This document shows positions 60,287-64,000 of a stretch of 64,000 nucleotides of DNA, piece by piece. The DNA is taken from NCBI RefSeq assembly GCF_001866075.3, contig NZ_CP063356.1, positions 3,524,164 to 3,588,163 on the forward strand. The letters run 5' to 3'. Numbering within the stretch: position 1 is the stretch's first letter; every line of letters begins with the position of its first letter. The DNA is from Anaerobacillus isosaccharinicus. GTDB lineage: Bacteria; Bacillota; Bacilli; Bacillales; Anaerobacillaceae. Below the pieces are notes generated by a model. It was not told the DNA's origin. It searched no databases and saw only the letters and a list, made by a program, of their open reading frames with translations. The translations under genes and the position numbers were made by a program.

Positions 60287-61198
60287 ATGACAGTAATGAG
60301 ACTAGGGCGAGTTGAATTAAGAGTTTTGGACTTGGAAAAATCGGTTGAATATTATACGAATGTGATTGGTTTAGAAGAAACCGGAAGAACGCAAGATCGA
60401 GTATATTTAAAAGCCTGGGATGAGTATGATCACCATAGTTTAATTTTAAAGAAAGCTGATTCAGCTGGTCTAGAGCACTTTGCCTTTAAAGTGAGAAACG
60501 AAACAGACCTAAGTTATTTCGAGAAAAAAGTTGAACAATTTGGCTTAACAACAAGTCGTGTCTCAAAGAATACGCGATTAGCAGAAGGCCAAGCGGTAAG
60601 GTTTATCTTACCTACTGGACATCAAGTTGAACTTTATTATGAGATTGGATATCTAGGAACGGCGGTTGGTACATTAAATCCTCATCCATGGCCAATGAAC
60701 GCGAAAGGAATCGCTCCACACCGCTTAGACCATGTTCTTTTAACGGGAGATGATTTAAAGAGTGTAACGCGCTTTTTTATGGAGGTTCTTGGATTTAATC
60801 AAAGCGAGAAGATTACGACGGTAGGTGGCGAAGAATTATTAGGAAGTTTCCTTTTTGCTACAAACAAAGCGCATGATCTAGCTTTCGTAAAAGGCCCAGA
60901 TGCTAAACTTCATCATGCTGCATTTTTCGTAGACTCCATTCATGATGTATTTAAGGCTGCGGATTTATTAACGATGAATGAAGTACCAATTGAGGTAACA
61001 CCTACTAGACACGGTATTTCAAGGGGAGAAACGATTTATTTCTTTGATCCATCAGGTAATCGCAATGAAGCGTTTGCCAATGGGTATATAACGTATCCTG
61101 ATTTTCCAACAATCACATGGACCGAAGATAAGATTGGTCAAGGGATCTTTTATCATCGTCGTGAATTATTGGAATCCTTTATGAAAGCGTTAACGTAA
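60287..61198 (+). CDS. dmpB: Catechol 2,3-dioxygenase (extradiol, type I)
   Basis: Cleaves the catechol ring next to the hydroxyls to give 2-hydroxymuconic semialdehyde. 303 residues, two vicinal-oxygen-chelate repeats. The iron ligands align in spacing with those of XylE: His149 (P-H-R-L-D-H-V), His210 (L-H-H-A-A-F) and Glu261 (G-N-R-N-E-A-F); the F-F-D-P-S-G-N-R-N-E block is typical. Start ATG 60287 after GGGGGT. It precedes the ferredoxin fusion that may reactivate it. Confidence 0.93.
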   Translation: MTVMRLGRVELRVLDLEKSVEYYTNVIGLEETGRTQDRVYLKAWDEYDHHSLILKKADSAGLEHFAFKVRNETDLSYFEKKVEQFGLTTSRVSKNTRLAEGQAVRFILPTGHQVELYYEIGYLGTAVGTLNPHPWPMNAKGIAPHRLDHVLLTGDDLKSVTRFFMEVLGFNQSEKITTVGGEELLGSFLFATNKAHDLAFVKGPDAKLHHAAFFVDSIHDVFKAADLLTMNEVPIEVTPTRHGISRGETIYFFDPSGNRNEAFANGYITYPDFPTITWTEDKIGQGIFYHRRELLESFMKALT

Positions 61199-61211
61199 AG
61201 GAGGGTGAACG

Positions 61212-62003
61212 ATGTATAAAATAAATTTTGAGTATGCTGATGAAACTTATGAATACACTTGTCAAAGTGAAGAAGATGTATTAAGTGCAGCACGTAAAAA
61301 TTTTATCCCATTACCAACAGGCTGTCGTAGAGGTGGATGTGGGATGTGTAAAGTTAAAGTAGTTGAAGGAAAGTTTGAACATGACCCACTTTACTCAAAA
61401 GATGCTCTTACTGATGAAGAAGTGAAAGAAAAGTATGCTTTAGCTTGCAAAGTATATCCTTCTAGTAATATTAAAATGGTGATTAATTCCTCAAAAAAAG
61501 AAGAAAAAAAGGTAACTCCAAAAACTAATATGACGAATGCATTAAAAGATAGTAAGTGGAATGGTGGTATTTATGAGCGGCCAGTCCTTACTCAAAAAAT
61601 TGCTGCTAGGATGTTAGATAGTGCTTGTCAAAAAGCAAAAGAATTAGGAATATTAATCAATGTAGCTATTGTTGATGATGGAGCAAACTTAAAATCATTT
61701 ACGAGAATGGACGAATCTCCATTACTCAGTGGAACGATTGCGCAAAATAAAGCATATACAGCAGCAAGTTTTGGAGTGCCTACTCATGATTGGTATCCAA
61801 TGATTAAAGATGAACCATCTCTACTACATGGTATTGTTCATACTGATCGATTAGTGGTATTCGGAGGAGGTATCCCAATTAAACTTAATGGCTTTATTAT
61901 TGGAGGAATTGGTGTTTCAGGTGGAACTGCTGACCAAGATATCAACTGTGCTAGTGCAGGACTAAAAGTCTTCGAATCTATTATTAAGGAGGAAAGATCA
62001 TGA
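61212..62003 (+). CDS. 2Fe-2S ferredoxin fused to a GlcG/HbpS-like domain
   Basis: 263 residues. Residues 1-95 are a chloroplast-type ferredoxin with cluster Cys38, Cys43, Cys46 and Cys79 (T-G-C-R-R-G-G-C-G-M-C). Residues 120-260 match the GlcG/HbpS (DUF336) domain: A-I-V-D-D-G-A-N-L near 157, the A-x-x-K-A-Y-T-A-A region near 190, G-G-I-P-I and I-G-G-I-G-V-S-G-G near 233-243. XylT-type ferredoxins reactivate oxidised catechol 2,3-dioxygenase, so its place just after that gene suggests this job. The fused domain's role is unknown. AAGGAGGG ribosome site; ATGA overlap with the next gene. Confidence 0.85.
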   Translation: MYKINFEYADETYEYTCQSEEDVLSAARKNFIPLPTGCRRGGCGMCKVKVVEGKFEHDPLYSKDALTDEEVKEKYALACKVYPSSNIKMVINSSKKEEKKVTPKTNMTNALKDSKWNGGIYERPVLTQKIAARMLDSACQKAKELGILINVAIVDDGANLKSFTRMDESPLLSGTIAQNKAYTAASFGVPTHDWYPMIKDEPSLLHGIVHTDRLVVFGGGIPIKLNGFIIGGIGVSGGTADQDINCASAGLKVFESIIKEERS

Positions 62004-63127
62004 CTGTTGAAATTCAAAACCAGAAATTACTCAACCGAGTGTTGAATGAAATCCGCTCCCGACGGGACGAATTTGAGGAGAAGCGGCACGTGCCTCGAGA
62101 CATGGTAGCGCAACTAAAACAGCTGGGTGTATATCGCGCTCACACGCCGCGCTGCTTTGGAGGTGATGCCTGCTCACCCACGGAGTTCCTAAGGCTGATT
62201 GAAGACATATCCGAAGCTGACGGCTCAGCAGGATGGGTGGCTAGCTTTGGTTCTGCTGCGGTATACTTAGCGTCACTACCACGTGATACGCTTGCACGCA
62301 TATACGCAAATGGCCCGGACGTGTCTTTCGCTGGCGGTCTGTTTCCAGTCCAGCCGGCAGAGAAGGTAGCGAGTGGTTGGCGTGTGAACGGTCTCTGGAA
62401 GTTTGCAAGCGGGTGTAAGGGCGCTGACATTCTCGGCGTCGGTATTGGTACTGGGGATGGTGGCAAGCCGCTCACGGCAGTACTCATGCCCGAGGACGTG
62501 GAAATTGTTGAGAACTGGGAAGTTTTCGGGATGCGTGGAACGGGAAGTCATGACTTGCGAGTGAAAGACGCATTCGTCTCTGACGATTGGACATTTGTCC
62601 GTGGAGGTGTACCTTCTATTGAAGAGCCGATCTTTCAGTATCCATCCATTGCTTATGCATCACAGGTACTGGCGGTAGTCAATCTTGGCGTAGCCCGCGC
62701 AGCGCTAAATGAAGTTTCTCAAATGGCAGGGGGCCATCCTAGCATCACTGGTGCACCGAAAATGGCCGATCGCGCTTACATCCGAATCGCCGTGGCAAAG
62801 GCAGAAGCTTCGCTAAGGTCGGCGCGTGCCTTCTTCTACGAGGCCACCGACTCTGCTTGGGACTCGATCTTGAGGGGAGATGGTGTCTCCGCTGACCAAA
62901 CAAGCATGCTGCGTCTGGCAGCCGTAAAAGCTGCCCGCGCAGGTGCAAGTGCCGTGCAGTCTGCCTACCTGCTTGCCGGAACCGCGGCGATCTACGATGG
63001 GCACCCGCTACAGCGCTATCTGCGCGACGCAATGGTCGTGACCCAGCATGCGTTCCTCAGCGAGGGAATTTATGACGGAGCAGGCTCGGTATTCCTAGGA
63101 GTTCCACCGATGCCAGGCTACATCTAA
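62000..63127 (+). CDS. Flavin monooxygenase of acyl-CoA dehydrogenase fold
   Basis: 375 residues, class D flavin-dependent monooxygenase (HsaA/HpaB/IacA-like), which uses reduced flavin from the reductase in the same operon. Seen: R-D-M-V-A-Q-L-K near 33, G-G-D-A...F-L-R-L near 54-65, A-D-G-S-A-G-W near 73, G-x-W-x-F-A-S-G near 131-138, and the G-M-R-G-T-G-S-H-D motif near 178-186 of acyl-CoA dehydrogenases acting as hydroxylases. The first about 45 bases match the AT-rich local style, after which the gene turns visibly GC-rich until its stop, unlike every neighbour. That suggests recent transfer from a high-GC donor. Probable role: hydroxylating the aromatic substrate on the way to a catechol. 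Confidence 0.83.
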   Translation: MTVEIQNQKLLNRVLNEIRSRRDEFEEKRHVPRDMVAQLKQLGVYRAHTPRCFGGDACSPTEFLRLIEDISEADGSAGWVASFGSAAVYLASLPRDTLARIYANGPDVSFAGGLFPVQPAEKVASGWRVNGLWKFASGCKGADILGVGIGTGDGGKPLTAVLMPEDVEIVENWEVFGMRGTGSHDLRVKDAFVSDDWTFVRGGVPSIEEPIFQYPSIAYASQVLAVVNLGVARAALNEVSQMAGGHPSITGAPKMADRAYIRIAVAKAEASLRSARAFFYEATDSAWDSILRGDGVSADQTSMLRLAAVKAARAGASAVQSAYLLAGTAAIYDGHPLQRYLRDAMVVTQHAFLSEGIYDGAGSVFLGVPPMPGYI

Positions 63128-63157
63128 TTCCTAGACTGATAAGTACGATTGAGCGAG

Positions 63158-63203
63158 TTAAACCCATTACATTTAACCAAAAGATGTAATGGGTTTAATT
63201 TGT
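63158..63203 (+). terminator. Terminator after the monooxygenase operon
   Basis: TTAAACCCATTACAT / ATGTAATGGGTTTAA, a perfect 15-bp stem with a short loop; the T-tract is weak (TTTG). Confidence 0.7.
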
Positions 63204-63398
63204 TAATAATTCTAATAAAATTGTTTTATTTAAGCACAGATTGTATAGATGCGTACAAATTATGTTGCTGCTTTACATCAGTGTTCGTCAATTGTATATT
63301 TTTGAACTATTGACTATCGTTTAGTTGATTTCTGTGAGCCCTTCAGTTGCTTTAAAAACCATAAGTTTTCTAAGCCTTTTCTGCCCGTTTTTCTCCAT

Positions 63399-63431
63399 AA
63401 AAAAAACCTCCCTATTTGTATAAAGGAGGAT
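63399..63431 (-). terminator. Possible present-day selC terminator
   Basis: On the reverse strand CCTCC and GGAGG are separated by about 13 bases and followed by eight T. It lies about 130 bases beyond the selC 3' end and could replace the displaced original terminator. A 25-codon ORF starting just after it (63398-63321) uses the same GGAGG and is doubtful. Confidence 0.4.
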
Positions 63432-63464
63432 ACAGTTTGAATATTTATGTAATTGAGCCCCAAT

Positions 63465-63498
63465 GGTCAGCCAAAAAGGTCTCCCAAGGTTAGCCAAA
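63465..63498. repeat. Pair of 11-bp repeats near the island's right end
   Basis: GGTCAGCCAAA (63465-63475) and GGTTAGCCAAA (63488-63498), 23 bp apart, with an inverted partial copy (TTGGCTA, around 63700) on the other side of selC. Short repeats flanking an attachment site are typical arm-type integrase sites. Confidence 0.35.
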
Positions 63499-63552
63499 GT
63501 CAGCCCTGAAACCTCTTGATATCTAAAACCACAAAAGCCATGAAAACCTTGA

Positions 63553-63616
63553 TTTGGCGGGACTGTGTGGGAATCGAACCCACCGAAGACGGCACGCGCC
63601 TCCCATAAGGTTTTGA
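63553..63616 (-). repeat. Right boundary repeat (3' part of the intact selC)
   Basis: Counterpart of the repeat at 42321-42383, in the same orientation. Here it is the 3' part of the whole selC gene, so the gene stays complete on this side. Confidence 0.88.
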
Positions 63617-63651
63617 AGACCTCGGCAAACACCAGTTACACAACCAGCCCC
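63555..63651 (-). tRNA. selC: tRNA-Sec (anticodon UCA)
   Basis: 97-nt tRNA on the reverse strand with encoded CCA. The anticodon stem GAGGT/ACCTT carries the loop CTTCAAA with anticodon TCA, which reads UGA. A long variable arm of about 20 nt follows, with a G-A-G-G-C/G-C-C-type stem. T arm GTGGG-TTCGATT-CCCAC. The acceptor stem has seven pairs (one G-U) plus an apposed G and A in the eighth position, where bacterial tRNA-Sec usually has a pair. The D arm pairs poorly in my hand fold. Anticodon, variable arm and length make the assignment firm. It marks the right end of the island. Confidence 0.9.
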
Positions 63652-63821
63652 ATTAAAGGTTAATTTAACAGGCTTCTTGGGCTTTATCAAGAGGTTACGT
63701 TGGCTACTCCCCAAAGGTTTCAACTGTATCTCCTATGGTCTATTATACATCATAAAAAACAAAAATAGAAAAATAAAAAAGACAGTTAATTTAAGTTTTT
63801 TAGTGATTATTGTTGGATAAG

Positions 63822-63852
63822 TAATAAAAGGGGCTTTACTAAAGCCCTTTGG
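63822..63852 (-). terminator. Terminator of the gene at the window end
   Basis: On the reverse strand AAAGGGCTTTA / TAAAGCCCCTTTT, followed by ATTACTT, 15 bases past the stop at 63866. Confidence 0.75.
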
Positions 63853-63865
63853 CTGGGTTTACCTT

Positions 63866-64000
63866 CTAGATTATGGCTCTATATTTTTCTACATTGAAAA
63901 CCCGAGTTGGCTTTGCTTCAGTCATAGATTTTGCTACTAACAATTTTTTAATTTCTTCTACTGTTTTGCCATGCTCAAGATTATCTTTAATTAATACCCA
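63866..64000 (-). CDS. C-terminal end of an unidentified protein (cut by the window)
   Basis: The last 44 codons and stop of a reverse-strand gene, followed by its own terminator. The visible part has a Lys/Glu-rich helix (G-K-T-V-E-E-I-K-K-L-L near the middle) and ends E-K-Y-R-A-I-I. Too little to name. Being next to selC, a selA or selB link was considered, but the segment does not look like either end. Confidence 0.5.
   Translation of the reverse strand, partial: WVLIKDNLEHGKTVEEIKKLLVAKSMTEAKPTRVFNVEKYRAII

Noticed and set aside
62140-63032. Long antisense ORFs over the monooxygenase gene
   Set aside because: They are by-products of high GC in the real gene; no ribosome sites and no recognisable products.
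63321-63398. 25-codon reverse ORF near selC
   Set aside because: Its ribosome site is the GGAGG arm of a hairpin followed by T8, which reads more naturally as a terminator; no family match.

Overview
The window is chromosomal DNA from a low-GC, endospore-forming Firmicute of the Bacillaceae. The gene order spoVK-hflX-ynbB-glnR-glnA, lexA/yneA-yneB-ynzC-tkt-sirA-yneF and ccdC-yneK follows the Bacillus subtilis backbone. Sporulation genes (spoVK, sirA, cwlJ-gerQ, a gerP-like set) support a spore former. A selenocysteine tRNA gene (selC) and a tRNA 2-selenouridine synthase (mnmH) point to selenium use. That would suit selenium-using alkaliphilic Bacillaceae such as Anaerobacillus, but the genus is an inference.

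Layout. 1-13 kb: truncated tyrosine recombinase, sporulation AAA+ protein, HflX, GlnR/glutamine synthetase with two perfect GlnR operators, the LexA SOS locus, transketolase, SirA and MnmH. 13-22 kb: a heterodimeric ABC exporter, the CsoR-CopA-CopZ copper operon, and a thioredoxin-like/CcdC redox group. 22-28 kb: methionine gamma-lyase, then 6-phosphogluconate dehydrogenase and glucose-6-phosphate dehydrogenase facing each other (oxidative pentose phosphate pathway). 28-42 kb: small unknown proteins, a NarK-like transporter fused to a PAS domain, CwlJ-GerQ, a divergent GerP-like cassette, a 1024-residue acetyltransferase fusion, a sodium symporter, AdaA and a DMT permease.

42.3-63.6 kb is the accessory part: about 21.2 kb lying between an intact selC gene (right) and a 63-bp copy of the 3' part of selC (left). 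The old selC terminator is still next to the left copy. This is the signature of an element integrated into the tRNA gene. No integrase is visible inside. The cargo is a complete catechol meta-cleavage pathway: extradiol dioxygenase, semialdehyde dehydrogenase, tautomerase, decarboxylase, hydratase, aldolase and acylating acetaldehyde dehydrogenase. Upstream-acting enzymes are a Rieske oxygenase, SDR, amidase, M19-like hydrolase and a two-component flavin monooxygenase. It also carries a TRAP transporter and two regulators, one a XylR-sensor/PucR-output hybrid. The monooxygenase gene at the right end is far richer in GC than everything around it.

How it may work together: the TRAP system imports an aromatic or carboxylated substrate, the oxygenases and amidase convert it to a catechol, and the meta pathway turns that into pyruvate and acetyl-CoA. 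The peripheral enzyme set recalls the indole-3-acetate (iac) pathway, but the substrate is not proven by sequence.
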